Below, piece by piece: positions 35,601-47,600 of a stretch of 64,000 nt of DNA. The notes under the pieces are model-generated. The model made no database searches, was not told the DNA's origin, and worked only from the letters and a program-made list of their open reading frames with translations. Origin of the DNA: Hyaloscypha bicolor E (taxonomy: Eukaryota > Ascomycota > Leotiomycetes > Helotiales > Hyaloscyphaceae); the NCBI RefSeq assembly GCF_002865645.1, contig NW_020194512.1, positions 1,461,119-1,525,118 on the forward strand, given 5' to 3'. A program made the position numbers and the translations under genes. Each line of letters starts with the position of its first letter. Positions within the stretch are counted from its first letter, which is position 1.

Positions 35601-38600
35601 AGGATCAATTCCCTCAACAAATCATCCAACGTCGGGGGTCTAATATCCAAGTGAGAGCAGAGTAAAACCCGAAGCCCAATATCGGTTTCATAATGAGGTT
35701 GGAGATTCCACTTGTGGGTCACGCGTGGGCCACCCCAGACACAAGAGGTGGAGCAGACGCGTGTAGTTCCAGAGCCTGAGAGCGGAACTGTGATTAAAGG
35801 ACTCAATCTGAAAGCATCTCTGAGGTAATTATCAGCTAATTGTATCAGAAACCTTAAGAAACAAAGACTTACCGGAGATGGTGCAAGGGACCATGATCCT
35901 GTTGCGAATGTAACTTAAGCGCTATGTACTGTAATGATTCTTTCAAATGAGAGTCCGAGGGATAATTCGATGCTAAATCATGAACGACAACTTCAATTGA
36001 GGCATCTTCGACTTGGAGGGTTGTCCTAATAAGGCTCGTCACACTGGGGTCTCCACCGTACAGCGATTCAAGGGAGGCCATTTTCCGAAACCCTTGGGGA
36101 GCTTTCCAGACACACAGACTGGGAAACGTAAAAGTTAATTTACCACTCAATGGGGCTAGAAGTAATCTGTCGTGTTTGAAAGCTGACCTAGAAATAGTCA
36201 ATTTTTTGTGCCTAGGAAGGAGGTTGGCCAAATCCTACCGAACCTGGGTTTGTTTCGGTTCATCGAAACCCGTCAAATCTGCTATGTATTTGAGCAGCTT
36301 TTTCGCGCCATCTACCGTGCAGCTTTTCTGAAATTGTGACTGCCTTCCTATCCAGAGGTAGAAGGAGAGATCCGGTGCAACGCCCACCCCAAAGGTGGAA
36401 AGAAATTCCCACTCATAGGTGTTGAAGGGTTCGATGGAGAGAAATGGAGGTCCAACCAAGGATCCACACAATTCCGAACTCACCAGTTTCATTCGAGAAT
36501 CCGGTACATAACAGTCTTTGAGTGGTATTGACGCTCGAGATTGCCCATCAAAGCATGCAGTGGGGTGGTTTTTTATTGCGTCCAGTATCGTCGTTTCAGC
36601 CATCAACTTTTTATATTGCCCCCAGAAAGTCTTCAAGATGTAAAGTACTTTGTCTGAGTAGTTTCGAAGAATGAATTGGAATTCGGGAGATAGTGTTCCG
36701 GACCTTTTGAGCCGAGGAATATCAGTGAGACCGGTGCCTCTCATTAACCATTGAAGAAATCTCGGTTTGTTTGGTTGTGAATCCCGTGGTGTTAAGTATC
36801 TCGAAGATAAGAATCGGGCGACTGTGTCGTGTCCGTCAAACAGGGAGGCCGGACCATAAGCTGATGTGTCCCGGACGTAGAGATCCCGACCCCTTGCCGC
36901 ACGACCTTGCTCATCGTAAAGCCAAAGCGCGGTCAGATCCATCTTATTTGTTATGGAGGAATCTAGATCGTAGAGATAGAGAGCATGAGCAACGGCTTCA
37001 TCCTCTGTGACTGTTGGCACGACGCTTTCCCGATGCTTCCGTAGTATTGCGGAGGCAGCTTCGATTTGGTCATAATCTCTTACACCCAGTAATTTGAAGA
37101 ACTTCTTTCGGTATGGATTTTTGGATGCACTTTCTTCCACAAACCGAAGACTTATGTCGGACGGAACTTTGATTCGCCCAACACCCTCTTGGAAATAAAC
37201 AGGATGGAGATCCAAACCCACTGCGGGAATCCAGTTGTTTCCATTGAGCAACGGGATAAAAGCTTTTGATATGACCCTCGATGAGAACGTCCGCCAAATT
37301 GGTGTTTTTTTTATTCCACGAAGTGCTTTGGCGAGATCTTCGTGCCAGTGCCGATCCTTTGATTTCAGCTCCGAATCTGACATTTTGCAGAGACGGGTAA
37401 GGAAAGACGACCAAGTTATAAGGTGAACCCCAAGCTCTTTCAAGATTTCAAAATCCTCTTCACCATAACAGGGTGCCAGGTATTCTGAGGGCGAACCAAC
37501 AAGCGGCTCACCACCTCGGTCCAGGAACGTCTCTTCGAGGCGCTCCAGTGTGCCGGGTCGATGGAGCGATTTGGCACGTGATTCAAGAACCTCAGACTTC
37601 TGAATGAGCTCCCAAATTGTCTTCACAGCAGGCTTCCAAAACGGATCTGTTATGCCTCGAGGCAAGAAACGCATCCAAGTGTATCGAAGCGGGTCGTGGG
37701 GCGAAAGGAGAAATTCAAGTATCGCCTGCAGGAATGTATGGCCGATGCACAATCTCTGATAAACATTCCATTCTTCTGATTCCTGAATATCTTGCCGATT
37801 GGATGCGACAATGAAGTCTGCTTGTATAACGAACTGCACATAGAATCCATTAGCCTACATTCGCACAAGGAATTTTCGAAGAGAAGAATACCTTAAATCC
37901 AAAATCACGAATGGGGAGAAAAGCGTGAACCGGCTGAGAGCTTCCTAGCGGAGCCCCATTACTTGTGACAGGGAATGCTAGAGCGGTTTCTGAGGTTTTA
38001 ACACCTTCTCGGTGCTTCTCTCCTCCCTTGGCTTTCCATCTGGCTGTAGTCTTCCGGTATCTATGTTCGATTTCAGGATGAGGAGAGGCGCTATCTTCCA
38101 CCGTGAGGGTTATAAAATTGTCCACTTCGTTGACCTTAGATCTCAAGTTTCGCCGTGTTATCACCTCTCCACCGTGCGCTTGCTTGTCGTGAATGAGGAT
38201 TTCCAACCTTTTTAACTTAGGTAAAAATAATAGCAAGGTGGGTGAGATGGCTTTGAAGGTGTGGAGGTACTCGGTGAAGTTCTCATCGGCAGGCGGAAGG
38301 AGTAGAATTGATGTTTGGCAGTCATTAGTCGAGCCCACCAGTATCTCTTCTTCTGGCACCCAGATTGGGATGATCATTCCGAGTTCTCGGCGCTTGTCAA
38401 ACTTGAAAGAGTATGGAGGGGAGTAGATGTGGGCCTCCTGGGCAATTTTGAACACGGATTTGAAACCGATCCCTTTCGCTCCAATAAAGCCTTCCTTTGA
38501 GGTTTTGTTACTACCACCAACACGGCAAATCGCTTCGACATCCGCTGGAGTGAATCCTGTCTCATTGCAGTCTAGTTGGATCTTGTCTGGTCGTGCGCAT

Positions 38601-38920
38601 ATTCGAAGAAACGGTTCAACCTCAGGCTTGTAGTGATTGTCGGCTGCATTTTGAATACACTCCAGCACAAAATGAGTATCTACAGAATAGAGGTCTTCTG
38701 CCAGTCTAAAGAATTTAGCGGAATCCGGTCAGCAACTACAAACATCAGCTTACTTGAAAGTAGCATTGTTCGCAATCGTCTTCAGATTTTGAGCGCATTT
38801 AAGAAGTGAGCCAAAGACGACATCATGCTTGGCCCTTTCTACCATCTCCTCTGTAAAAACACCATTCTTTGCAGCTAAGGATAGAATTAGTGACTCGTGC
38901 TCAGTCAACGTGGTCGCCAT
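32692..38920 (-). CDS. HSP90-like (GHKL) ATPase with C-terminal NOV/DUF3883 nuclease-fold domain
   Basis: Nine exons: 38920-38754, 38705-37892, 37833-36239, 36187-35873, 35819-35514, 35455-35138, 35090-34446, 34400-32954, 32874-32692; total 1929 aa, all junctions in phase. The N-terminal GHKL ATPase fold has the N-box ECIQNAADN (71-79), the CNETGF turn (102-107) as in NO VEIN and sacsin relatives, and the glycine loop GAKGIGFKSVF (131-141). A long middle region of the kind seen in fungal sacsin-like proteins holds repeated SxCVWxAP-like blocks (SLCVWKAPQGF, TSCVWGGP, SACVWTAPGF, GDCVWSGP). A Ser-rich linker follows, then the NOV domain at about 1755-1870 with D..YQD and YWLEVKTTPG, the ExK pattern of restriction-endonuclease-like folds. 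The start at 38920 gives MATTLTEHES. Intron 7 (34401-34445, 45 bp) is in frame and less certain. No frameshift or internal stop was found. Function unknown; a chaperone-like ATPase controlling a nuclease-like domain is inference. Confidence 0.88.
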
Positions 38921-40597
38921 TTCTCTTGATGTTGTGGAGACTGCCCCCCTTTTGTGTTACGGTCGAGGTTAGCCTGGGTTCAAGAAATCATAGAAAGTCG
39001 TTTTTTGAAATAATCGTAAGCAAGTTGTGACGACAGGAGTTTTACGAGGAGGGACTTGACATTTCATATAATGTTTGTCCCGCGAATATCGATAACAATT
39101 CCAAACGCGGGAGAATGACAATGTTTTGCACTGTGATTCAGCATCACATGGGCATGAAACGCGTCCGGAGATGGCGACCGGGAGCCGCCATGATGTGCAG
39201 TAGTGAGGATCACGGGTTTAATCAGTGCGCCGTTGCATCCAGGCCGAATTTGAGACGTATGCATCCCGAAATAGGCAGCTGGCAAACGTTTCACAATTTT
39301 GAAACATCATAAATCCGAAGTTCGTCCTCGTTAAGGCAGGAGTGCCAGGGGAACAGAACATGTTCATCTGATATCTGAAACAATGTTCGCGTCAGAATTT
39401 TGAGTCGAGCCTTCGAGAAGGCTGACAGTACATTTGGACGAACGGGCTGCGGGGGCGCTCAGAGACGTTGACGTGTGTTTCAATTGCCGAGGCGGGCGCA
39501 CCAGCTCTGCCTGCGGGGATTTTTGACCTTAGGAAGATAGGGGCGGACGAGCAAAGGTTGTGGGTAGGCGATAGTGCCTCATTACTTCGTTCAGGAGAAC
39601 GCACCGCATATTCAATTCTGCTCAAGTGATACAGGCCAGATGCCACAGCTGATTCTTCACGTTCGATGTTTGATTGTTAGAAGGAAGGAGATGATGTTGA
39701 AGACTATCTTTGGTTACCTTTGCCCCTATATGGATTCGAAAGGACTGTGCTCCTGCTAACCCCCTATTCAGCTCGCGTAGCATTCCCAAACCAGGATTGT
39801 CCGCCCAAAGTAGTAATTTTGTGCACGACTTGAGGTCAACTCCGTTTTAGATATACACCTAGCACCCTTCCAGGGTAGCCGTGGAAGGGTGCTTATGCAA
39901 AGAGATAATTGTTTTATCGCTTCTAAGCTCCCACGACAATAAGAGGGCGATTTTATAATTTTAATTGGAAGGTAAAGCCCTCTTTTTCGGCTATATTTCA
40001 GCCCCGGGCGCGCGGGCAAGAAGCACGCCCCTCCCTTACCCTTAAGACAGCTTAAGAAGTATATCCTCACTCTTAATATCCACGTGATATGAAGCTACAT
40101 GCCGAAGGACAAGATAGTGGTAAACGTCAAAATCGGGGAAGCGCCCAGCGCAGCAGCATGCAAAGTCCTCGACCATACATGTTTAACTAGTTCGGAAAAC
40201 TGGCCAGTGGCTTCTCAAATAGTTGCGGGTGATCTCATCGCAGGGAAAGACATTGGAAGGATAAACTGTTTATATTATAACTTGAAAGAGGGAGAATGAA
40301 TCTACACTCAACTCTAGGGTTTTCCCTCAGTTTCTACCTATATGTGCAAGGTGCACGTCACGTGCGGCTGTTCCTTCCCCTTATCTCACCACCATACCCA
40401 CACAACCGAATTGCGACTTCCCAAACAAAACTTTATCTAAGCAAACAAGGTGGCGCAGGTGGTTTCCAATGAATCCCAACCGATCCCGTCTTCTCCGCTC
40501 CCGGCATTTTACGCATTTCATTTCCACAGCCTACTCTTCGGATTGCGATCCAACTTAACTTCCGCCGATAATCCTGGCCTTGCCACACAGTATCGAT
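38921..40597. other. intergenic region of the accessory island
   Basis: No supportable gene. The segment 39860-39990 holds two neighbouring inverted repeats (listed separately). Around 40,350 lies GCACGTCACGTGC, which contains a CACGTG E-box-type palindrome about 250-310 bp before the HNH-like gene and could belong to its promoter. The short frames at 39,064-39,760 show no domain pattern. Confidence 0.4.
39861..39893. repeat. perfect 12-bp inverted repeat (hairpin)
   Basis: AGCACCCTTCCA at 39861-39872 and TGGAAGGGTGCT at 39882-39893 are perfect reverse complements around a 9-base loop. A second pair, AAGAGGGC (39941-39948) and GCCCTCTT (39977-39984), follows 48 bp later. No T-run suggests a terminator. 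The origin could be a short non-autonomous element or chance. Confidence 0.55.
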
Positions 40598-40664
40598 ATG
40601 TACAGTGCGAAAATCAACGAGGCCATCAAGAAGTACGCAGTTGATTAAATCCACTCCCTTGATC

Positions 40665-42085
40665 ATGCTGACTGGTAACCGTATGCACACTCCTTTAACA
40701 AATGTACTGACTTCGAGATTGGCCAGGTACTCTCTGCACGATTACATCAAGCAAATCCACGAGAAGTTCAGATCACAACAAGTGGTTCCTGGCGATGCTC
40801 CTCAAGATTGCAGCCAAAATCCTATCGACGACGAATTCAGCCTTATCCTTAAACACGACAAGATCTTACTCGAAGATATGGCCGACCAACTGCTGAACCA
40901 TATCGAGAGACTGCAGTGGTGGGCGAAAAACAAATACCTCTACCCCTACAAAACTCACAGGGCTTATTACCCATTCGATGTACGTGGGACGGTGTTCGAT
41001 GGAGTGCATCCTGTCGTGCAAGCGGCGTACGAATCTGTTTGTGGGTCCAAATACCAAGCGCTAGCTCTGGCCGAGGAATCGCTCGCCAAGCGCAGACCTT
41101 ACGTCTTTGAACATTATAGTTCCCGAAGACTCGGGTGGCTTGGACAGGTGTTCGTACCCAGTGGGTTTGGGCAGACTTTCGAATACTGTATGGTCACTCG
41201 ATCGAAGTACGAGAGGATCGAACCACGGTGGACTGCGGAAGGAGAGCCAATTTCCGTTTTGGTGGATGGCGTTGAGTACAAGGAGCTCAAAGTCTCAGGG
41301 GTGGAAGTGTTTCAAATTATCCCCGACTGTCTGGGGGGCGAGGAACTCAGCTATCTCTTTGGGGTTTGGAGGCTCTTGCTTGCAGATCCACAAAACAGTG
41401 CCCACCACAGAGATAAGGGAGGTCTTGTGACTGAGCAGCTGACAAGTTACAGCTTCGACAATGCACCAGCATCTGGGAGTACTGCTGTCGACTGGTGGAG
41501 CTGTCATTGTTCCTTTTACGCCGGTTGAGGGGACTCGGATCAGGTGGAAGTTTGTCTTGACTTGGAAACCTACGGCAGATAAAAATTGGAACGGCGTCCC
41601 TCAACGCGTTACATACGAGGTAAGCAAAGCGATGATCGTGCGGTTAGATTGAGCTTTCCAGTCTAATTTCCGAGTCCTAGCAATTCGATGGCCAGGAGCT
41701 CAATTTCTTAGGACCGAACAGAGCAGCAGTTCGATACCTTTACTTTCGATTCATCCTCACTTACATGTATTGGGTAAAGAGGGAAGAAGAGCAGGACGGA
41801 ACGGACGGTCTGGATTGGGCCAGAGGCCTCCAGAAAGACGGTGCTCTATGGGCAGTACCTGGCCCATGGCTTCGCGCACGCTTTCTGAGAGTAGTGTGCC
41901 GACTGATCCTTGGCGGGGAGCTGCCACCGCAGGGTTACAAAGATTGCACTTTCGACGTCGTGGAAGGCTTGAATCGTGAGCCAAAAGATGAGCACGTCAT
42001 TGCGGATTCGTTGAGCAAAAAGATTGAATCCAACATGTATCATCAGAAGCCGGAGCATGTCAATATGGCAAGAATGCAGGGTTAA
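40665..42085 (+). CDS. HNH_2-like domain protein, possibly 5'-damaged
   Basis: Model: 40665-41397, 41453-41619, 41681-42085, 434 aa. The middle shows the layout of the fungal HNH_2 group: YCMVTRSKY, VFQIIPDCLGG, DPQN, MHQHLG, then the downstream block RIRWKFVLTW and the GQELNFLGPNRAAVRYLYFR segment; the last exon ends PWLRARFLRVVCRL...ELPPQ, as in that group. In HNH nucleases the IIP block usually starts with His (HIIP); here it is Gln, so catalysis may be lost. An alternative start at 40598 (MYSAKINEAIKKYAVD), with an intron 40675-40726, keeps phase exactly and gives a good junction (HSLDHADWYSLHDY), but it contains a TAA at 40646-40648. Either the gene starts at 40665 by reading through that intron, or the original start exon carries a nonsense mutation and this is a young pseudogene. 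Confidence 0.65.
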
Positions 42086-44281
42086 AGAAGAAGGTACTGG
42101 TAGTTGCGAGATTATCGTTGCAGTCTCCTCTAACACCAAAGACCTCTCTCAGAACTTACGTGATGCTACTTTAAACCCATCATTCGAGATCCATATATTG
42201 TGCTGAAATGCTAAGTCCGGGGCACTTGCCCCCTTCCAATGCTCGTTGTGTTTGACGAATCGACGATAATGTCTCTCTCCTAAACACCCTGCAGAATCTC
42301 ACTCCGGAAACAAAAATACACTCACAAAGCTCATCAAGTTAACGGGATCATCAAAATCCCACCCAGAGACTTCTCAGCTGTGGATGCTAGGCCAACGAAC
42401 TAAGCACCCTTTCCCGTGGTATCCCATCAACCGATCAACCGTCAGACTAAGGTCATAATCCTAAACTCTACCCCAAACCCTAACCCAAAACCTGAACCCC
42501 TCGCACAACCAACATACACAATATCTGGGTGAAATAGACGATTGCTGGTCCTTTCGATTCGTGAAGGAAGAATAACCATGCTTCTTTCGACTGGTCGCTG
42601 TGGAGCGGCGTGCTCTCGTCTTTGTGAAGGAATATGGAGACGAGTTTTATGTGGAGGGGATTGATGGCAGGTATAGAGGTTGTGATGTTGGTGAAGTGGA
42701 ACTCAGTTGAGGTACAGGCTGAGAGGTAGAAGCCGTCCCCTGGGCAGGTTTGTTAGTGGCACATAAATGGACAATATCTCATTATTGCTTCCAGTATCTC
42801 GATCCTTCTCTTCTTCTTTTCTTCCGCAGGCGGCCGGCGAAGCATATCGTTTGCTTTTTCAATTCGTCCCTCAATTGCTCCTTGTGTATGTGCACATCTT
42901 TTTACTCAGCTGATTCAAGTAGTTTTAGAGCCTGCTCGGTACTAATATACACTGTCTGTGATTTCCAATCTTTTAGTATGGAGCTGACAGATTACGGAGG
43001 GGAGCAGGGTCGTTCGGGTCTCGTTTAGCGGCAAGTCGATATTTCCGAATTGCTACAGGAGGTTAGATTTGCTCGCAAAGAAGATTGAAGTATCATTCAT
43101 GCCTTCTTCCAGATTTTTGGACATGTAGTGAGCATTTCCCTCCGACCTCAATCACTCGGCTTCGGTCGCTGAAGGCATAGTGAATGTGGTTGCAAGGGTT
43201 CCAGCGCCGAAGGCTCAAGGCGGTATTTCTAGCTTTGCTTTTGGAAAGTCGGCTGGTAGAGGCAGTTTCCAGTTCAATTGTATATGTAGCGATCATACAT
43301 TGTATGCATTCAATGTACTGAACACAGAGAAAGGGGAAAGGAACAGAGAATGTTTATGTCGTCGTCGTCAACTGCGTGGCGCTAAACTCACGCGTCACTG
43401 TCGCGACGTCACGTGTGGGAAGAAAAGGGGTTAATGGGCCAAAAGTTACCTCAAAGCACTCTCGAGCTATCGCACAAATAGGAATCAATACCAAACTCGA
43501 ATCCGCAAAGAATATCGCCTACTGAACTTACTCTGCAGTCCATGTTGCCAAGTTTGGAGTTCTGAAGAAAGACCCCACACAGCGGTGGATGAAAACCAAA
43601 CCACCGCCGCTGAGAAAAAAGAAAATCGGATTCCGCCCGATTCTTAAGAGAACATGAAAATCAGACCATTCAGCTGAAGTACCCTGACAGATCCTGGTAG
43701 CAAATCTCTTTGCGTTGATCCCTACGTATGCAAATGCAGCTCGTTGACGGGTTGGAAGCGCGAGGGACCGTCATCCAACCCTACGTGAAGCAAGTTCAGG
43801 GCGAGCACACTGGGTAAATTCCACGAACCTGTGGGGTCAGATGGAAGCCATCCGGTTACCTGCATGTTCTACGGCCAAACCCAGTACTCTACCCTAATAC
43901 CCAGTGTGTCCTCTTGCCAGCCACTCCAATTCTCCCCCCGAAACATTGTCAACCGTAAGCAAGCACGGCCCGCCTCAACTTCTAGGTCTTCGTCCCAGCG
44001 CTAGCAAAGGAAATTTACGACTCCTATTATCTCAAGACGCAGAGATCACTATTTAATCTAAACTGCATGAATCTATGTCATTAAGGGGAAGAAGCGTAAG
44101 AGGTCAAGCAGCAATGCCCTTCGGCTCCCTGCCTCGCTTAGCCTAGCTCTCCCCTTTTCATTCAAAAGTCACTTCCAAAAGCCCCTACCTTCATAATGCA
44201 AAATAATAAATTTGTCAAGTGTTGGAGTAGTCCAGTGTAAGCATATTGCAGCCATATCTTCAATTCATTTCACTAACACGA
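42086..44281. other. intergenic region at the right edge of the island
   Basis: I find no gene over about 2.2 kb. There are short frames without family patterns, a brief CCAAACCCTAACCC stretch near 42,474 (too short to be telomeric), and a GACGTCACGTG stretch near 43,404. Composition is close to that of the neighbouring housekeeping block. Confidence 0.4.
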
Positions 44282-44379
44282 CGATCAGGGTTAAGACGCC
44301 TGTCTCACAAACAACTCTCTCCCCAGAGAGCTGGATGTGAGGTCACAGGAGATCGTGAGTTCAAACCTCACCTTCAACA
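44282..44379 (+). tRNA. degenerate intron-containing tRNA-Val(CAC)-like sequence
   Basis: The 3' half folds well: anticodon stem CCTGT / ACAGG with loop CTCACA...C (anticodon CAC), interrupted after the base 3' of the anticodon by about 34 bases, the position of nuclear tRNA introns, then AGATC and a T-arm GTGAG-TTCAAAC-CTCAC. The D-loop text AGGGTTAAGACG is also tRNA-like. However, the D-stem reads GATC where GTCT would pair, and the 3' acceptor CTTCAAC finds no partner (GTTGAAG) upstream. I therefore read it as a decayed tRNA-Val copy. A tRNA of another type with a fold I missed is possible. Confidence 0.4.
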
Positions 44380-44656
44380 AATACTTTCAAACCAAAAAGC
44401 TCATTTTTTTGACCTTTTTTAGTATCTTTTTGGGGCGGACGAGGGAGAAGCACTATTTATTCTTCAGTCTTCGTGGGTCTCGTGTCACTCGCTCCGTTTG
44501 CAAATTTTTATTTTATAAGCGATTTGAAGTCTTCAATTCATCATGCATTACAAACAGGCAAACAAACGCCAGCACCCGCTTCCTAAGGGCCGGGCCTCCA
44601 ACCCAAGTCCAACTCCACTCTACATTATTCATATATCATACAGCTCACTTCCTTCC

Positions 44657-47600
44657 TCAAGCACTAGCCTGGACAACTCTAAATCCGCCAGTAACCAACT
44701 TCGTGATCTCTTCATTCTTGTGCTGGAGCAAACTGAGCGCATACGTAACATCGTTCCACTGTCTCTCGGTCTCGCATCTAGGTAACCTGGCCGCGAGCTT
44801 ATCTGCGAGTTGCTTGGCGTGTTTATCCTGTAGAACAGATTAGCAAAGATTCCTCGGAAAGGGGTAAGGAGCGGAAGCATACCTTCTCAATAAATCCTGC
44901 CAAGAACTTGATAATCCTCTTCAATGCATCTTCTTCCAAATCCTTCTCCGCACTCAACAAACTGAACATATCGACAAAGTGATTGTACACCGCATTATCT
45001 TTCGTACTCAATTCTGTAAAGAACATGCGACTAAGATCTGCAATTCGTTTATCCTCGTCTTCGAGACACTTGGCCATTTCTCCAAGTTGGCCCTTGACCT
45101 TTACTTGTCCGGCGAGAATCAAGAAGGTGAGAGTCATGAGACATGTTCGCTTCACGCTGGCGTCCTTGTCATTGAGACGGCGATACAAGAAGTCCGTGTT
45201 TTCGTCGATAAGGTGGTTGAAGCAAACGGCCATGTCTCCAAGCGCGATAACGACGTTGGATCGAGTGATGGGATCCCTGGAACGCTCGAGAATGGTGATA
45301 AGAAGTGGCAGATTGGCCTCGCAGTACTCAGAGCTTACGCACATCAGCTTTGCTAAGCAAAGAGTTGCAGCTGCTTGAAGGTTGCGGTCTCGATAGGTAG
45401 TGTTATTCGAACAAATCTCAGAAACTAAAGGCCCGAAATTCGCAAGGAGAGAGCTCTCGCCATAAAGCAGCTCTCGTTCACGAATGTGAGTCATGGCCTC
45501 AGTAAAATCATCTTCGGTCGTACCACCAATCATATCGAGATCGTCAGCAGCTTCCTTTGCAGCCTTGTCTTCAGGTTTGTCTGACGTTTTGTTCTTCTCA
45601 GACTCGGCCTTCCTTCGCTTAAAGTCGAGCTCGCAAAGTTCGAGATGAACAATCTGCTTGATGGCGACATGTCCAACGATGAACAGGAGTTGTGACAAAG
45701 CGATGGACCCCTTCAGCTTTGGTTCGGTTTCTGTGGTCGGCTCCGGAGGTGGTGATTGAAGCTGGGTTGCCTCTTGCTCAGGCTCAGGTGTTTTTGCAGT
45801 CCGTTGTGCAAAAACGTGCCTTGTCTTTCTTCGTAGGATCTCGGAGCAGAGTGTATCCGGGCGGTTCGACAAGGTGTAAATGGCACTAATAGCTTGCTCA
45901 GCCACACCATACCATTCCTTGTTGTCAGATTCGATCTCGATAATGGCTGCAAGTTTCACCAGAACCGCATGGTCGTTTGGAAGTTTGGAAGTCTGCACAT
46001 TGGTTTCCTTTGCTTGCCGTCCAGTTGGGTTGATTCTTCGAAGGGCGATGCAAGTGTACTTGGCCAATTGCAAGTCGGATCGTCCAAGACCACCCAGACC
46101 AATCCGCAACATAGTCTCCATCTCTCCAACTACGATCTCTGGCTTTGCTGTGGCGAGCATACCAAGAACGATGATAGCACCTCGTCGCTGACTCTTCGAA
46201 ATTTCTCTCTTTTGAACCCCATAGACTTGCCATAGCTTTGAGACGACAAGTTCAGTGATATGATTGGCCTTCATCATGGTACTGAGGAGTTGTTCAAGAG
46301 ATGTTAACTCGGCAGGTGTTGCTCCGAAAGTCAAACTGATCATATTTCGAGCAATATAATTTGCTGCATCGTTGGTGTTGTAGGAATCTGGGGCTTCGAA
46401 GAACAGTCGTTTGTAACATTCGATGAGATGATTCTGGACTCCTTTGCCTTCGTCACTGTTTCCCTTCGTCCAGATCAACCTCAGCATTCGTCGAATACCA
46501 AGCTTGTTCTGTTCGATATTATATGCATCTCCGATCTCAAAATAGTCCATTGCTTCAATGACTTCGCTCTTGTTCTTCGATCCAAGAAGCTGACAGATGA
46601 CGCTGGTGGCACCATGCAGGACCTCAATAAACTTGAGAGCCTCCACATAGTATCTCCTTGTCAAAGTCAACTTGTTGATGGCTTCCGATGTGGCGGCATC
46701 CTCTTGAGCCTTTCGAACTGCAGCAATCTTCTGCTCGTCACTCATTGGCTTCTCCGGTGAGCTAGATTCAATGACTGTGGCATCATCCACCAATCCTGGA
46801 TCTATTGTCTGATCTGATTTGCTCTCAACCAATCCTGGTGTGCCCGCAGGAGGCTTTAGAGCATTCAGCTCGGCGTCCACTGCATCTAAACGCGCATTCC
46901 ACTCCTTTTGAGACAATTGAGATCCATGCAATACACTGAAAGGGTGGGTCTTGATCAGAGTCCCCAACAGCTTGATGGCATTTCGTCGAACATTGCTGCT
47001 CTTGTCCTCCAAACTCCTGGCTGCCAATTCGGCGGCCTTTTGTCTGCGTTTCGGGAATTTCTGCTCCAAATCGCACAGTTTAATGTAAACTTGAATGGTC
47101 CGGCATCGACAGTACGGGTTGACATCCAAGAAGCGCTCCTCAAGCACATCGAAAAATGCATTGAGTTGGGATTTGTGATTGTCTCCACGCTCTTCCTGCT
47201 TGCTCAAGTCCGCAATTAAATTGCCGCAAACTTCGATCAGAGCACAACGCAAAGCATAAGATTCGCTATCCAGTTGCTTTGCTAACATTGTCATTTGCTT
47301 GATGACCAATCTAGGAGCAAGTTCGGAGAGCTTGACAATAAACGAAGAGACTGACTTCGGTCCTTTAGTATCATTGCTGTTGAATTCCTTGTTGCTCAAT
47401 TCTCGGAGGATCTCGTCGGCGAGTTGTGGGTAGTCATATTGTTCGGAGAGAATGTGCAGGAATTCGGCCATAGGTTCCGCAAGATGCTCAAAATAGGTCA
47501 AATTCTGGACAATGGAAATCTGGGCAGCTAGAACCAGAGTCAGTACTGAAGTCAAGACACACTTCACCAAAACTCTTACCATATCCATGACCGTGATGCT

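Noticed and set aside
42470..42500. Interstitial telomeric repeat
   Set aside because: Only about one and a half CCCTAA-like units are present; too short to call.
44337..44843. 168-codon plus-strand frame with a Ser/Cys-rich product
   Set aside because: It overlaps the tRNA-like relic and the last coding exon of condensin on the other strand, and has no domain pattern.
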